Source: Arenimonas oryziterrae DSM 21050 = YC6267
Lineage (GTDB): Bacteria > Pseudomonadota > Gammaproteobacteria > Xanthomonadales > Xanthomonadaceae
Reading direction: 5' to 3'
Assembly (NCBI RefSeq): GCF_000420545.1
Contig: NZ_ATVD01000001.1
Location: forward strand, 496,001-560,000
DNA: 64,000 nt
A program made the translations under genes and the position numbers. Positions 29,706 to 39,672 of the stretch are shown here, piece by piece. A model generated the notes under the pieces. It did not search any database, was not told the DNA's origin, and was given only the letters and a program-made list of their open reading frames with translations. The number at the start of each line of letters is the position of its first letter. Within the stretch, counting starts at the first letter, position 1.

Positions 29706-29806
29706 GGCGAATATCCTTTCGTTTAAAGAGCGCCGGGAACAGGAACGTAGGCCCTGTTCCCCGTTAAAAAAGCACGATGGGCCGTGTGTGGCCCACCGAG
29801 TCGGAA
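29706..29806 (-). promoter_or_regulatory. S10-operon leader with hairpins
   Basis: In the roughly 95-base leader after the promoter, two hairpins can form. The first is GGTGGGCC / GGCCCATC with a 6-base loop (29776-29797), followed 4 bases later by six T residues on the minus strand (29766-29771), which looks like an attenuator. The second is GGGAACAGG / CCCTGTTCCC (about 29736-29764). In E. coli this leader mediates L4 attenuation; equivalence here is inferred only from position and shape. Confidence 0.5.
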
Positions 29807-29836
29807 AGTATAGAACGTGTTAAATGGCCCTGTCAA
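29807..29836 (-). promoter_or_regulatory. Near-consensus sigma-70 promoter for the S10 operon
   Basis: On the minus strand TTGACA (29831-29836) and TATACT (29807-29812) are separated by 18 bases. This gives the ribosomal block a promoter of its own between tuf and rpsJ. The -35 lies inside the perfect palindrome GGTCAATTGACC. Confidence 0.75.
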
Positions 29837-29917
29837 TTGACCGGGCCGTTTTTTTCGCTCCATTCCCTTCCTGGGAAACGAACACGAGGCGCATCCTGCC
29901 CCTCATTTCGTATTTGA

Positions 29918-29937
29918 GGCCGCCCAAGGGGGCGGCC
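29918..29937 (-). terminator. Hairpin after tuf
   Basis: An 8-bp perfect stem GGCCGCCC / GGGCGGCC with an AAGG loop directly follows the tuf stop. The T-tract on the minus strand is weak (TCAAATA), so some readthrough into rpsJ is possible. Confidence 0.55.
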
Positions 29938-29949
29938 GGTGCCGCTATC

Positions 29950-31140
29950 TTACTTGATGACCTTGGCCACCACGCCGGCGCCGACGGTACGGCCGCCTTC
30001 GCGGATCGCGAAGCGCAGACCTTCGTCCATCGCGATCGGCGCGATCAGGTTCACCACCATCTTCACGTTGTCGCCCGGCATCACCATCTCGACGCCTTCC
30101 GGCAGCTCGCACGCGCCGGTCACGTCCGTCGTGCGGAAGTAAAACTGCGGGCGGTAACCCTTGAAGAACGGCGTATGACGGCCACCCTCGTCCTTCGACA
30201 GGACGTAGATCTCAGCCTCAAACTCGGTGTGCGGCGTGATCGAACCCGGCTTGCAAAGAACCTGGCCGCGCTCCACGTCGTCACGCTTGGTGCCGCGCAG
30301 CAGCAGACCGGCGTTGTCGCCCGCCTGACCCTGGTCCAGCAGCTTGCGGAACATTTCCACGCCCGTGACCGTCGTCTTCACCGTCGGCTTGATGCCCACG
30401 ATCTCGATTTCGTCACCGACCTTGATGATGCCGCGCTCGATACGGCCCGTGACCACCGTGCCGCGACCCGAGATCGAGAACACGTCTTCCACCGGCATCA
30501 GGAACGCCTTGTCCACGTCGCGCTGCGGCTCCGGGATCCAGGTGTCCAGCGCTTCCACCAGCTTCAGGATCGACGGCACGCCGATCGGGCTCTGGTCGCC
30601 TTCCAGCGCCGAACGCGCCGAACCGGTCACGATCGGGGTGTCGTCGCCCGGGAAATCGTACTTGCTCAGCAGCTCGCGGACTTCCATCTCCACCAGCTCC
30701 AGCAGCTCCGCGTCGTCCACCAGGTCCGCCTTGTTCAGGTAGACCACGATGAACGGCACACCGACCTGGCGCGCCAGCAGGATGTGTTCGCGCGTCTGCG
30801 GCATCGGGCCGTCCGCGGCCGAGCACACCAGGATCGCGCCGTCCATCTGCGCCGCACCCGTGATCATGTTCTTCACGTAGTCCGCGTGACCCGGGCAGTC
30901 AACGTGCGCGTAGTGGCGCGTCGGCGACTCGTATTCCACGTGGGCGGTCGAAATCGTGATACCGCGCGCCTTCTCTTCCGGCGCCGCGTCGATCTGGTCG
31001 TACGCCTTGAACTCGCCGCCAAACCGCTCCGCGCCGATCTTCGTCAGCGCCGCCGTCAGCGTCGTCTTGCCGTGGTCAACGTGGCCAATCGTGCCGACGT
31101 TCACGTGCGGCTTGGTGCGTTCGAATTTGCCCTTGGACAT
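29950..31140 (-). CDS. tuf: Elongation factor Tu
   Basis: 396 residues. GTPase motifs [26 protein letters not shown] and NKADLVDD are complete, and [13 protein letters not shown] and the C-terminal [15 protein letters not shown] fit EF-Tu exactly. It brings aminoacyl-tRNA to the ribosomal A site. Three tRNA genes lie just upstream on the same strand, the tufB arrangement of E. coli, but downstream comes rpsJ, the tufA arrangement. The other tuf copy, if any, is outside the window. Confidence 0.98.
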   Translation of the reverse strand: MSKGKFERTKPHVNVGTIGHVDHGKTTLTAALTKIGAERFGGEFKAYDQIDAAPEEKARGITISTAHVEYESPTRHYAHVDCPGHADYVKNMITGAAQMDGAILVCSAADGPMPQTREHILLARQVGVPFIVVYLNKADLVDDAELLELVEMEVRELLSKYDFPGDDTPIVTGSARSALEGDQSPIGVPSILKLVEALDTWIPEPQRDVDKAFLMPVEDVFSISGRGTVVTGRIERGIIKVGDEIEIVGIKPTVKTTVTGVEMFRKLLDQGQAGDNAGLLLRGTKRDDVERGQVLCKPGSITPHTEFEAEIYVLSKDEGGRHTPFFKGYRPQFYFRTTDVTGACELPEGVEMVMPGDNVKMVVNLIAPIAMDEGLRFAIREGGRTVGAGVVAKVIK

Positions 31141-31204
31141 TGCGATTACCCGGTGAATTCAAGTTTTTTTGGGATCCGCTCCGCGACAGCGGAACGGGGA
31201 AAGG

Positions 31205-31280
<76 letters not shown>

Positions 31281-31326
31281 AACGATGTGTGGTGCGGTGC
31301 CGCGTATTGCAAGTTCAACGATTCAA

Positions 31327-31400
31327 TGGAGCGGGAGACGGGAATCGAACCCGCATGATCAGCTTGGAAGGCTGAAGTTCTACCATTGAACTACTCCCGC
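31327..31400 (-). tRNA. tRNA-Gly (TCC)
   Basis: A 74-base gene with encoded CCA. Acceptor GCGGGAG / CTCCCGC, anticodon stem TCAGC / GCTGA, loop CTTCCAA, anticodon TCC. Second of the three tRNAs before tuf, matching glyT in E. coli. Confidence 0.97.
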
Positions 31401-31427
31401 GCTTACATCAATCCACTGACGCAAAAC

Positions 31428-31513
31428 TGGTGGAGGGAGGTGGATTCGAACCACCGAAGGCGTAAGCCAGCAGATTTACAGTCTGCCCCCGTTGGCCGCT
31501 TGGGTATCCCTCC
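31428..31513 (-). tRNA. tRNA-Tyr (GTA)
   Basis: An 86-base type II tRNA with a long variable arm and encoded CCA. Acceptor GGAGGGA / TCCCTCC, anticodon stem GCAGA / TCTGC, loop CTGTAAA, anticodon GTA. First gene of the tRNA-tuf transcript, matching tyrU. Confidence 0.97.
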
Positions 31514-31528
31514 ACAAGGGAGCCCGTA

Positions 31529-31557
31529 ATTTTCGCGGCCAAGACGACAAATGTCAA
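31529..31557 (-). promoter_or_regulatory. Probable promoter of the tRNA-tuf transcript
   Basis: On the minus strand TTGACA (31552-31557), a 17-base spacer and GAAAAT (31529-31534) are followed by a GC-rich stretch (ACGGGCTCCC) before tRNA-Tyr. A GC-rich discriminator is typical of stringently controlled stable-RNA promoters. Confidence 0.6.
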
Positions 31558-31584
31558 CGACCGGTTCACAACGATCGCCGAGAC

Positions 31585-32676
31585 TCAGACGTTGAAGCGG
31601 AAATGCAGGACGTCGCCCTCCTGGACCACGTATTCCTTGCCTTCCAGGCGCAGACGGCCGGCCTCGCGGGCCCCCGCCTCACCCTTGAACTTGATGAAAT
31701 CGTCGTAGGCGATGGTCTCGGCGCGGATGAAGCCCTTCTCGAAATCGGTATGGATCACCGCCGCCGCCTGGGGCGCGGTCGCGCCCTTGAGCACCTGCCA
31801 GGCACGGACTTCCTTCACGCCGGCGGTGAAATACGTCTGCATCCCCAGCAAGGCGTAACCGGCCCGGATGACGCGGTTCAGGCCGGGCTCGGCCAGCCCC
31901 ATCTCGGCCAGGAACTCGGCCCGGTCGGCGTCCTCGAGCTGGGACAGCTCCTCTTCGATCGCCGCACTGACCGGCACCACCTGGGCGCCTTCGGCCTGGG
32001 CGCGGGCCCGGACCTTGTCCAGATGCGGGTTGTTCTCGAAGCCGTCATCGAGGACGTTGGCGACGTACATGACCGGCTTGAGCGTCAGCAGGAACAGGTC
32101 GCGGACGACCGCCTTGTCTTCGGCAGACAGGCCCAGGGCGCGCGCGCAGGTACCTTCGTTCAGTCCGGCGCGCAGGCGGGCCAGGACTTCTTTTCGCACG
32201 ATGGCGTCCTTATTGCCGGCTTTTGCCTCTTTTTCGGCGCGGTTAAGCGCTTTTTCGACGGAGTCGAGATCGGCCAAAGCCAATTCGGTGTCGATGGTCT
32301 CGATGTCGGAAATAGGATCGATCTTGTTGGCAACATGAACGATATCGTCGTTCTCGAAGCAACGGACCACATGCGCGATCGCGTCGACTTCACGGATGTG
32401 GGCCAGGAACTTGTTGCCCAGACCCTCGCCCTTGGACGCGCCCGCCACCAGGCCGGCGATGTCGACGAACTCGAACGAGGTCGGGATCAGCTTCTGCGGC
32501 TTCACGATTTCGGCCAACTGGTTCAGACGCGGATCCGGCACCGGAACGACGCCGGTATTGGGCTCGATCGTGCAGAACGGGAAGTTGGCCGCGGCAATGC
32601 CCGCCTTGGTCAGCGCGTTGAAGAGAGTGGATTTGCCGACGTTCGGCAAACCGACGATGCCGCATTTGATGCCCAT
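31585..32676 (-). CDS. ychF: Redox-regulated ATPase/GTPase YchF (OBG family)
   Basis: 363 residues from ATG 32676, giving the standard [22 protein letters not shown] start; an in-frame start 57 bases upstream is unlikely. The P-loop [15 protein letters not shown] and the unusual NKxD replacement typical of YchF, plus the TGS-like C-terminal domain ([25 protein letters not shown]), are present. YchF prefers ATP and binds ribosomes, acting in stress responses. It is the last gene of the prs-rplY-pth-ychF series. Confidence 0.96.
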   Translation of the reverse strand: MGIKCGIVGLPNVGKSTLFNALTKAGIAAANFPFCTIEPNTGVVPVPDPRLNQLAEIVKPQKLIPTSFEFVDIAGLVAGASKGEGLGNKFLAHIREVDAIAHVVRCFENDDIVHVANKIDPISDIETIDTELALADLDSVEKALNRAEKEAKAGNKDAIVRKEVLARLRAGLNEGTCARALGLSAEDKAVVRDLFLLTLKPVMYVANVLDDGFENNPHLDKVRARAQAEGAQVVPVSAAIEEELSQLEDADRAEFLAEMGLAEPGLNRVIRAGYALLGMQTYFTAGVKEVRAWQVLKGATAPQAAAVIHTDFEKGFIRAETIAYDDFIKFKGEAGAREAGRLRLEGKEYVVQEGDVLHFRFNV

Positions 32677-32767
32677 GTGATTCCTAGTGTGGATGGACCG
32701 CCAGCGGCGGCCAATCTGGAGCGGATAGCGCACAGGGGTCTGGACAGACCACTCTGCGTTGCCCGCT

Positions 32768-33352
32768 CTAGCGTTCCTTCGGGGTGTGCAGCTGCTTCAT
32801 CGCGTCGTTGAAATCCCCCGCGACCGCCAGAGGCATCACCGCCATGGCCTCGTCGATGGCCCTCAGGATCGAAGCCTCGTCGTCGCGCCCCGGCCGGCCG
32901 AGCACCCACGGCGTCACCTTGTCCTTGTGACCCGGATGCCCGATACCCACGCGCAGGCGATGGAAGCGCCCGTGACCCAGATGCTGGACGGTGTCGCGCA
33001 GACCGTTCTGCCCGCCATGTCCGCCGTCGAATTTCAGTCGCGCCGTTCCTGGCGCAAGGTCGAGCTCGTCATGTGCGAGCAGGCATTCTTCCGGCTCGAT
33101 CTTCCAGTACCGCAGCGCCGCCACGACCGAGCGTCCGCTGAGATTCATGAACGTCGCCGGCTTCAGCAGCCACACCGACTGCCCATCGACATGGATCTTC
33201 GCGGTCTCGCCATGCAGCTTGGATTCGAGACCGAAACGCGCGCCGTATTTTTCTGCGAGCGCGTCAATAAACCAGAACCCGGCGTTGTGCCGGGTCCGGG
33301 AGTGTTCGGCACCGGGATTGCCCAGTCCGACGATGAGGCGAAGTCCAGCCAT
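32768..33352 (-). CDS. pth: Peptidyl-tRNA hydrolase
   Basis: 194 residues. It frees tRNA from prematurely released peptidyl-tRNA. [21 protein letters not shown] holds Asn and the catalytic His; [21 protein letters not shown] and [11 protein letters not shown] complete the family pattern. Order rplY-pth-ychF is conserved in gammaproteobacteria. Confidence 0.96.
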   Translation of the reverse strand: MAGLRLIVGLGNPGAEHSRTRHNAGFWFIDALAEKYGARFGLESKLHGETAKIHVDGQSVWLLKPATFMNLSGRSVVAALRYWKIEPEECLLAHDELDLAPGTARLKFDGGHGGQNGLRDTVQHLGHGRFHRLRVGIGHPGHKDKVTPWVLGRPGRDDEASILRAIDEAMAVMPLAVAGDFNDAMKQLHTPKER

Positions 33353-33400
33353 GGAAGAACCGATCCGGCGGCGCAGCCAAGCCGCGCCGCCAGATGCGGA

Positions 33401-34087
33401 TTACTTCTTCTTCGGCGCCGGAGCCGCCGCCGGAGCAGCCGCTGCCTTGGCCGACTTGGTCGAGGGCACCTCGGCAACCGCGGCCGGAGCGACTTCCTCG
33501 GCCTCTTCCTTGGCGTGCTTGGCGATGACGATCGCCAGGTCGTGTTCTTTGCCAAGCTTGAGGGTCGGAAGCGAGACGCCGGCCGGCAGCTTGATTTCGG
33601 ACAAGTGCATGATCGCGCCGATCTCGAGAGCCGACAGGTCGACTTCGATGAACTCCGGCAGATCCTTGGGCAAGCAGACGACGGTGATTTCGTTGAGCTC
33701 GTGGGTGACCACGATGCCCGCGGTCTTGCCGGCCGGCGACTTTTCCTGGTTCAGGAAGTGCAGCGGAACGTTGAAGCGGATCGCTTCGTTCTCGTCCACG
33801 CGCTGGAAGTCCAGGTGCATGATCTGCTGCTTGAACGGATGGCGCTGCATGTCACGCAGCAGGACCTTCTGCACCTTGCCGTCGACCGTCAGGTCGAGGA
33901 TCGAGGAGTAGAACCACTCGTTCTGCGTGGCCAGCCAGAGCGGGTTGTGGTCGAGCTGGATGCTTTCCGGCACGCCCTTGGCGCCGTAAACGATGGCCGG
34001 CACGTGACCGCTGGTACGCAGGCGGCGGCTCGCACCTTTGCCTTCGTCCTTGCGGCTGGTAGCCGTGATGATGTGGGTAGTAGCCAT
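33401..34087 (-). CDS. rplY: 50S ribosomal protein L25 (long form, Ctc-type)
   Basis: 228 residues from ATG 34087 (MATTHIITATSRKDEGKGASRRLR). The N-terminal L25 domain binds 5S rRNA; the additional C-terminal TL5 domain (FNVPLHFLNQEKSPA ... EVDLSALEIG) makes the long Ctc form, unlike the 94-residue E. coli L25. The tail is Ala/Lys/Pro-rich (AAAPAAAPAPKKK), a low-complexity extension common in this group. Confidence 0.94.
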   Translation of the reverse strand: MATTHIITATSRKDEGKGASRRLRTSGHVPAIVYGAKGVPESIQLDHNPLWLATQNEWFYSSILDLTVDGKVQKVLLRDMQRHPFKQQIMHLDFQRVDENEAIRFNVPLHFLNQEKSPAGKTAGIVVTHELNEITVVCLPKDLPEFIEVDLSALEIGAIMHLSEIKLPAGVSLPTLKLGKEHDLAIVIAKHAKEEAEEVAPAAVAEVPSTKSAKAAAAPAAAPAPKKK

Positions 34088-34183
34088 TTTCGTATTGCCT
34101 TCTTCAGTGATGAGCCGCCTCGCGGCGACGTTGCCACTCACCCGCGACCAGGTGAGCGTTTTGGAGCGGGAATCGCTCCGGGT

Positions 34184-35140
34184 TCAGTCCACGTAGAGCG
34201 TGCTGACCGACTCGCCCACCGCGATGCGGCGGATCGTTTCGGCCAGCAGCTCCGCCACGCTCAACTGGCGGATGCGGCCGCTGGCGCGGGCCGCGTCCGA
34301 CAACGGAATCGTGTCGGTGACCACCAGCTCGTCGAGCTGGGAGCCGGTGATGTTGTTGATCGCCGCGCCCGACAGCACCGGGTGGGTGCAGTAGGCGACG
34401 ACTTTCTTCGCGCCGTGCTGCTTGAGGGCAGCCGCGGCAGCGCACAGCGTTCCGGCAGTGTCGACGATGTCGTCGACGAGGACGCAGGACTTTCCTTCCA
34501 CGTCACCGATGATGTTCATCACCGTGGCGACGTTCGCACGCGGACGACGCTTGTCGATGATCGCCAGCTCGGCGTCGTCGAGGCGCTTGGCGATTGCTCG
34601 CGCGCGCACCACGCCGCCGACATCGGGCGAAACCACGATCAGGTTGTCCGTGCCCTGGCTGCGCCAGATATCGGCGAGCAGCAAGGGCGACGCATACACG
34701 TTGTCCACCGGCATGTCGAAGAAACCCTGGATCTGCTCAGCATGCAGGTCCACCGTCAGCACGCGGTCGGCACCGACGACCGAAAACATCTTTGCTGCGA
34801 CCTTCGCCGTGATCGGCACGCGCGCCGAGCGCGGGCGACGATCCTGACGGGCGTAGCCGAAGTACGGCACGACCGCGGTGACCGAAGCGACCGAGGCGCG
34901 CTTGAGCGCGTCGATGAGCACGAGCAGCTCCATGAAATGCTCGGCGGTCGGCGCGCTCGTGGACTGGATCACGAAGGCATCCTGGCCACGCACGTTTTCT
35001 TCGATCTCGACCTGCACTTCGCCGTCGGAGAACTTGCCGACCAGCGCCTTGCCCATCGGCACCCCGAGCTGGCGGCACACGGCCTGCGCCAACGGACGGT
35101 TGGCGTTGCCGGAGAAAACGAGCAGATTCTGCTTGCTCAT
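34184..35140 (-). CDS. prs: Ribose-phosphate pyrophosphokinase
   Basis: 318 residues from ATG 35140; a much longer in-frame start would read through tRNA-Gln. It makes PRPP from ribose 5-phosphate and ATP for nucleotides, His and Trp. [13 protein letters not shown], the ATP region [21 protein letters not shown] and the PRPP loop [12 protein letters not shown] are present. It is located between tRNA-Gln and rplY as in xanthomonads. Confidence 0.96.
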   Translation of the reverse strand: MSKQNLLVFSGNANRPLAQAVCRQLGVPMGKALVGKFSDGEVQVEIEENVRGQDAFVIQSTSAPTAEHFMELLVLIDALKRASVASVTAVVPYFGYARQDRRPRSARVPITAKVAAKMFSVVGADRVLTVDLHAEQIQGFFDMPVDNVYASPLLLADIWRSQGTDNLIVVSPDVGGVVRARAIAKRLDDAELAIIDKRRPRANVATVMNIIGDVEGKSCVLVDDIVDTAGTLCAAAAALKQHGAKKVVAYCTHPVLSGAAINNITGSQLDELVVTDTIPLSDAARASGRIRQLSVAELLAETIRRIAVGESVSTLYVD

Positions 35141-35189
35141 GTGCAGCGTTCCCAAGTTGGCGTGACGACGGATGCATCGGTATCGCGGA

Positions 35190-35266
35190 TGGCAGGGGCG
35201 GTAGGATTCGAACCTACGGATGCCAGGATCAAAACCTGGTGCCTTGGGCCACTTGGCGACGCCCCT
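35190..35266 (-). tRNA. tRNA-Gln (TTG)
   Basis: A 77-base gene with encoded CCA. Acceptor AGGGGCG / CGCCCCT, discriminator G, anticodon stem CCAGG / CCTGG, loop TTTTGAT, anticodon TTG. Its first two bases are the last two bases of the ispE stop codon, so ispE mRNA and tRNA must be separated by 5' processing. Confidence 0.95.
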
Positions 35267-36149
35267 ACACGGTTTGCTGCTGGTTTCCGAAGGCGGCCAG
35301 ACACCGGTGCAATGGTGAGACCTGCGCACCCGCCACGACCCACGACCGGAGGCCGTCGGGCAATTGCGATTGCACGGCGTCGGCCGCCGCCTGCGTGTCC
35401 AGACGCAGGAAACAACCGCCGCCGGTTCCGGTCAGGCAGGCTTGGCCGTGCTGCGAGAGCACCGTGAGCACCCGGTCAATCCGAGGCTCCAGGCGACGCA
35501 ACACCGGCTCGAAGGCATTGCCGAGCGCGGCTCCAGAAACGAAGTCGACTATTGTCGCCGGGGCGGCATCCCGGGTCAATTCAGGGGCTTGGAACAAATC
35601 GCCGGTCGGCACCGACACGCCGGCATCGACCAGCAGGTACCAGGCGGCCGGAAGCACGATCGGCGTCAATACCTCGCCCACCCCTTCGGCCCAGGCGTTG
35701 TTCCCGCGCACGAACACCGGGACATCGGCTCCCAGCTGCAGCCCGAGGGCCGCCAGCGCCTCCCCGTCCAGACCGGTCCGCCACAAGTGGTTGAGCGCGA
35801 CGAGCACCGTCGCGGCATCGGACGACCCACCACCGAAACCACCCCCGGTCGGAATGACCTTTTCGACGGAAATGTCTGCGCCTTGGCTACATTTTGATAC
35901 AGAACGAAGCAACTTGGCGGCCCGAACGACCAGGTCATCGGCCTCAGCCACCCCGTAGTCCGAGCCCGGCGCCCGTGAGATCAGCCCATCAGGGCGAACC
36001 CGCAAACGCACGGCATCGCCCCAGTCCAGCAGCTGGAAAACGGTCTGCAGCCGGTGATACCCGTCGGGCCGTCGGCCCAGGATGCGCAGGAACAGATTGA
36101 GCTTGGCCGGTGCGGGCCAGCGGCTCCAGCCTTCGGGGTCGACCGTCAT
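35265..36149 (-). CDS. ispE: 4-diphosphocytidyl-2-C-methyl-D-erythritol kinase
   Basis: 294 residues of the GHMP kinase family. It phosphorylates CDP-methylerythritol in the non-mevalonate isoprenoid pathway; dxs, the first gene of that pathway, lies at the right end of the window. [21 protein letters not shown] carries the Lys, and [14 protein letters not shown] is the ATP loop. The start overlaps the lolB stop by 4 bases, and the stop overlaps tRNA-Gln by 2. Confidence 0.96.
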   Translation of the reverse strand: MTVDPEGWSRWPAPAKLNLFLRILGRRPDGYHRLQTVFQLLDWGDAVRLRVRPDGLISRAPGSDYGVAEADDLVVRAAKLLRSVSKCSQGADISVEKVIPTGGGFGGGSSDAATVLVALNHLWRTGLDGEALAALGLQLGADVPVFVRGNNAWAEGVGEVLTPIVLPAAWYLLVDAGVSVPTGDLFQAPELTRDAAPATIVDFVSGAALGNAFEPVLRRLEPRIDRVLTVLSQHGQACLTGTGGGCFLRLDTQAAADAVQSQLPDGLRSWVVAGAQVSPLHRCLAAFGNQQQTV

Positions 36150-36799
36150 GGCACGGACCAGGCCTCGATCACCAGCCGGACGCTGGCATCGCCCTGTTTG
36201 GCAAAGACTTTCAGCGGCCGCGGCGGTGCCGCACGGTCCCAGGCGCGATATTCGACGGCCCAGTCCTGCTGCACCAGGGTCGCCGGCAGGCCCTGTGCGT
36301 CATACGTCATCGCGGCGTCTCCGGACGCCCGCGCGCCGCGCACCCAGTCCTGCATCGCGACCACGGGAATGCGCCAGCCGGTCGCCTCGAGCAACAAGGC
36401 TTCGGCATCCGTGCCTTCTCGAACCCCACCCTCCAGCCCCTCGAGGCGGACACGCCCCGCCTCGCCCAACAGGCGCCAGCTTTGTCCGGTGATCGGGGCG
36501 GAAAGACGGATTTCGAAATTCTCGCCGCGCTGCTGCCACGCGATGCGACCGCTGCCGCCGTCCTTGCCGCGGCTCAGCGCCACGCGGCCGCTGAAGCTCC
36601 AGTCGGGCTGCGTGGACAAGCCGGCTTCGCGTACCGATTGCGCCGCCTCGTCGTTCGCCCCGGGCGCGCGGACCGCGACCGGCGCACAAGCGACCAGCAC
36701 CAGCAAGAGCGAGGCGGAGACCAGCCCGCGACACGCCGTCGAAAACGTCGAGCGCGCGCGACAGCGCCGGGCGAAGAAGGGGAATTTGCGTTCGATCAT
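36146..36799 (-). CDS. lolB: Outer-membrane lipoprotein receptor LolB
   Basis: 217 residues. A long N-terminal segment ends in the lipobox LVLVA-C38. [40 protein letters not shown], marked here by [10 protein letters not shown] and [16 protein letters not shown], fits LolB, which receives lipoproteins from LolA and inserts them into the outer membrane. Placement before ispE with a 4-base overlap is the conserved gammaproteobacterial pairing. It is divergent from hemA. Confidence 0.93.
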   Translation of the reverse strand: MIERKFPFFARRCRARSTFSTACRGLVSASLLLVLVACAPVAVRAPGANDEAAQSVREAGLSTQPDWSFSGRVALSRGKDGGSGRIAWQQRGENFEIRLSAPITGQSWRLLGEAGRVRLEGLEGGVREGTDAEALLLEATGWRIPVVAMQDWVRGARASGDAAMTYDAQGLPATLVQQDWAVEYRAWDRAAPPRPLKVFAKQGDASVRLVIEAWSVP

Positions 36800-36820
36800 G
36801 GGCTAGGCGGCGAGAACGGC

Positions 36821-36826
36821 TAAAAT
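36821..36826 (+). promoter_or_regulatory. Possible -10 element for hemA (TAAAAT)
   Basis: TAAAAT in the context CGGCTAAAATGG stands 62 bases before the hemA start in the divergent lolB-hemA gap. No clear -35 was found. Confidence 0.35.
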
Positions 36827-36888
36827 GGTGGCCGGATCCACAGCAGAGCCCAGCGCCGCGAGAGCTTACCGCATCGCCGCAAGCCCCC

Positions 36889-38160
36889 ATGCCCCTGATC
36901 GCCCTCGGCCTCAATCATCAGACCGCCCCGCTCGCCTTCCGCGAACGGGTCGCGATCGATGGCGGGCAAATGCCGGACGCGCTGGCCGCGTTGCGCGGGG
37001 TGGACGGCGTCGAGGAAGCGGCCTTGCTGTCGACCTGCAATCGCACCGAAATCTACGCGCAAGTCGCCGAAGGCAAGGAAGCCGGCGTTGCCGTGTGGCT
37101 GGCCGAACACCACCAGCTGACCCCGGAAGCGCTGTCGGGCTATCTGTATCAGCACAGCGACGACGCGGCGGTGCGCCACCTGTTCCGCGTCGCGACCGGC
37201 CTCGATTCGCTGATCCTCGGCGAGCCGCAGATCCTGGGCCAGGTGAAGGACGCGTGGCAGGCCGCGCGCGATGCGAAGGCCTTGCGCAGCCCGCTCGACC
37301 GCCTGTTCCAGCAGACCTTCGCCGTCGCCAAGCGCGTGCGCACGGACACGCGCATCGGCGCGCATCCGGTGTCGGTCGCGTTCGCGGCGGTACGGCTGGC
37401 GCGCCAAACCTTCACCGATCTCGAACGCGCCACGGTCATGCTGATCGGTGCCGGCGACACCATCGAACTCGCGGCACGCCATCTCGTCGACGCGAAGGTA
37501 CAGCGCCTGCTCGTCGCCAACCGCACCCCCGAACACGCGCAGGCGCTCGCGACACGACACGGCGGGTACGCCCTGCCTCTGTCCGAACTGTCGCGACATC
37601 TTCCCGAAGCCGACATCGTGATCTCGGCCACTGCCAGCCGCGAACCGATCCTGCGCCGCGACGCCGTGCAAGCGGCACTGCGCACCCGCAAGCACAAGCC
37701 GATGTTGCTGCTCGATCTCGCCGTCCCGCGCGACATCGCACCGGATGTCGCCACTTTGGCGGACGTCTACCTGTACACCGTCGACGACCTCGAGCAGGTC
37801 ATCGAGGAAAATCGCGCCTCCCGTCGCGAAGCCGCGCAGCAGGCTGAAGCCATCATCGAGCTGCAGGTCGAGCACTACATGGCCTGGTGGCGCGCGCAGG
37901 GCCGGCAGGACACGCTGCGCCAGCTGCGCACGCGCGGCGAAAACGAACGCGACCGCGCGCTCGCCGATGCCCGCGAGCAACTCCAGCGCGGGCAGGATCC
38001 GTCGGACGTGCTCGAGCGTCTCGCCCACCAACTCACCAACCGCCTGCTGCATGCGCCGTCCACCGCGCTGCGCCAGGCCGCGCTCACCGGCGACGCCGAG
38101 CTGCTGCGCGCCGCCGAACGCCTCTACGACAGCGACGATGACTCCAAGCCTGCGGCGTAA
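36889..38160 (+). CDS. hemA: Glutamyl-tRNA reductase
   Basis: 423 residues. It reduces glutamyl-tRNA(Glu) to glutamate-1-semialdehyde, the first step of C5-route tetrapyrrole synthesis. The start [20 protein letters not shown] and catalytic Cys50 in [12 protein letters not shown] are diagnostic; the NADPH domain shows [17 protein letters not shown], and the C-terminal coiled dimerisation helices follow. The 3' end overlaps prfA by 23 bases, coupling haem synthesis and translation termination genes as in E. coli. Confidence 0.96.
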   Translation: MPLIALGLNHQTAPLAFRERVAIDGGQMPDALAALRGVDGVEEAALLSTCNRTEIYAQVAEGKEAGVAVWLAEHHQLTPEALSGYLYQHSDDAAVRHLFRVATGLDSLILGEPQILGQVKDAWQAARDAKALRSPLDRLFQQTFAVAKRVRTDTRIGAHPVSVAFAAVRLARQTFTDLERATVMLIGAGDTIELAARHLVDAKVQRLLVANRTPEHAQALATRHGGYALPLSELSRHLPEADIVISATASREPILRRDAVQAALRTRKHKPMLLLDLAVPRDIAPDVATLADVYLYTVDDLEQVIEENRASRREAAQQAEAIIELQVEHYMAWWRAQGRQDTLRQLRTRGENERDRALADAREQLQRGQDPSDVLERLAHQLTNRLLHAPSTALRQAALTGDAELLRAAERLYDSDDDSKPAA

Positions 38161-39223
38161 GCTCGAAGCCCTGGCCGAGCGCCACGAAGAAGTCGGCCGC
38201 CTGCTCGCCGAACCTTCGGTGTTGGCCGACAACAAGCGTTTCCGTGATCTCTCGCGCGAATTCGCCCAGCTCGATCCGGTCGTCAAGGCGCTCGCCGACT
38301 ACGACCAGTCGCAGTCCGACCTCGCCGCTGCACGCACGATGCGCGAAGACCCGGAGATGCGCGAGCTGGCCGATGAGGAAATTCCGGCGATCGAGGCGCG
38401 CATCGCGGCACTCGATGTCGACCTGGGCCTGCTGCTGATCCCGAAAGACCCGCGCGACGACGGCAACCTGTTCCTGGAAGTGCGCGCCGGCACCGGTGGC
38501 GACGAAGCGGCGATTTTCGCCGGCGACCTGTTCCGCATGTATGCCCGTTACGCCGAACGCCAGCGCTGGAAGCTCGAGATTGAATCGTCCAGCCCCGGCG
38601 AGCACGGCGGCTACAAGGAAATCGTCGCGCGCATCGAAGGCCGCGGCGCGTATTCGAAATTGAAATTCGAATCCGGCACGCACCGCGTGCAACGCGTGCC
38701 CGACACCGAAACGCAGGGCCGCATCCACACCTCGGCCGCGACTGTGGCGATCCTGCCCGACTATGAAGAAGTCAGCGAGGTCGTGATCAACCCCGCCGAT
38801 CTGCGCGTCGACACGTATCGCAGCTCCGGCGCCGGCGGCCAGCACGTCAACAAGACCGAATCGGCCATCCGCATCACCCACTTGCCCAGCGGCATCGTCG
38901 TCGAGAACCAGACCGAGCGCTCGCAGCACGCCAACCGCGACAAGGCGATGCAGCGACTCAAAGCCGCCCTGCTCGAAGGCGAACGCGCGAAAGCGGAAGC
39001 CGCCACCGCCGCCTCGCGCCGTTTGCAGGTCGGCAGCGGCGATCGCAGCCAGCGCATCCGCACCTACAATTTTCCGCAGGGCCGCATCACCGACCACCGC
39101 GTCGAAGGCCTGACCTTGTACGACCTGCCCAATGTGATCGCCGGCGACCTGGATGAACTGGTCGAACGACTGACGCGCGAACACCAGGCCGACGAACTCA
39201 AGCTGTTGACGGAGGCGGCATGA
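38138..39223 (+). CDS. prfA: Peptide chain release factor 1
   Basis: 361 residues from ATG 38138. RF1 reads UAA and UAG. The GGQ catalytic motif (233-235) in [20 protein letters not shown] is intact, as is [19 protein letters not shown]. The Gln of GGQ is normally methylated by PrmC, whose gene usually follows prfA; here the next gene is a GNAT acetyltransferase overlapping by 4 bases, and no prmC is in the window. Confidence 0.96.
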   Translation: MTPSLRRKLEALAERHEEVGRLLAEPSVLADNKRFRDLSREFAQLDPVVKALADYDQSQSDLAAARTMREDPEMRELADEEIPAIEARIAALDVDLGLLLIPKDPRDDGNLFLEVRAGTGGDEAAIFAGDLFRMYARYAERQRWKLEIESSSPGEHGGYKEIVARIEGRGAYSKLKFESGTHRVQRVPDTETQGRIHTSAATVAILPDYEEVSEVVINPADLRVDTYRSSGAGGQHVNKTESAIRITHLPSGIVVENQTERSQHANRDKAMQRLKAALLEGERAKAEAATAASRRLQVGSGDRSQRIRTYNFPQGRITDHRVEGLTLYDLPNVIAGDLDELVERLTREHQADELKLLTEAA

Positions 39224-39672
39224 GCCTGATCGTTCGTCGCATGACCGCCGACGACGTGGCGCAGGTCGCGCCGCTGTTCGACGGTTATCGGCGCTTCTAC
39301 GGACAGGCTTCGGATCTTGCGCTTGCCGAACGTTTTCTGCGCGAGCGGCTCGAGCGCGCGGAAAGCATCGTGCTGTTCGCCGAGCGCGAGGGCGCGGCCC
39401 TGGGCTTCACGCAGCTGTATCCGATTTTCTCCTCGGTCGGCGCCGATCGCGTGTGGCTGCTCAACGATCTGTATGTGGCCGCCGAGGCGCGACGCCTGGG
39501 CGTCGGCGAAGCCCTGCTGACGGCTGCGCGCGATGTCGGCCGCGAGACCGGCGCGTTGCGCCTGGTGCTGGAAACCACGCGCGACAATCTGATCGCACAA
39601 GCGCTGTATCGGAAACTGGGCTGGATCGCCGATGCGACCCAGTGGTTCCACCTGCCCCTGAGGGATCGATGA
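39220..39672 (+). CDS. GNAT-family N-acetyltransferase
   Basis: 150 residues. The acetyl-CoA loop [10 protein letters not shown] (motif A, R/Q-x-x-G-x-G) follows the beta strand [13 protein letters not shown], and [13 protein letters not shown] is the usual C-terminal motif B. Substrate unknown. Its start overlaps the prfA stop (ATGA) and its stop overlaps the moaB start, so it is fully embedded in the hemA-prfA transcript. Confidence 0.88.
   Translation: MSLIVRRMTADDVAQVAPLFDGYRRFYGQASDLALAERFLRERLERAESIVLFAEREGAALGFTQLYPIFSSVGADRVWLLNDLYVAAEARRLGVGEALLTAARDVGRETGALRLVLETTRDNLIAQALYRKLGWIADATQWFHLPLRDR

Noticed and set aside
29820-29850. Plus-strand intrinsic terminator (GGCCC / GGGCC then seven T)
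   Set aside because: No plus-strand gene leads into it; the same bases form the promoter of the S10 operon on the other strand.
32759-35467. A 902-codon plus-strand open frame
   Set aside because: It runs antisense across pth, rplY and prs, which carry complete family motifs; long antisense frames are expected in GC-rich DNA with strong third-position bias, and its product shows no recognisable domain.
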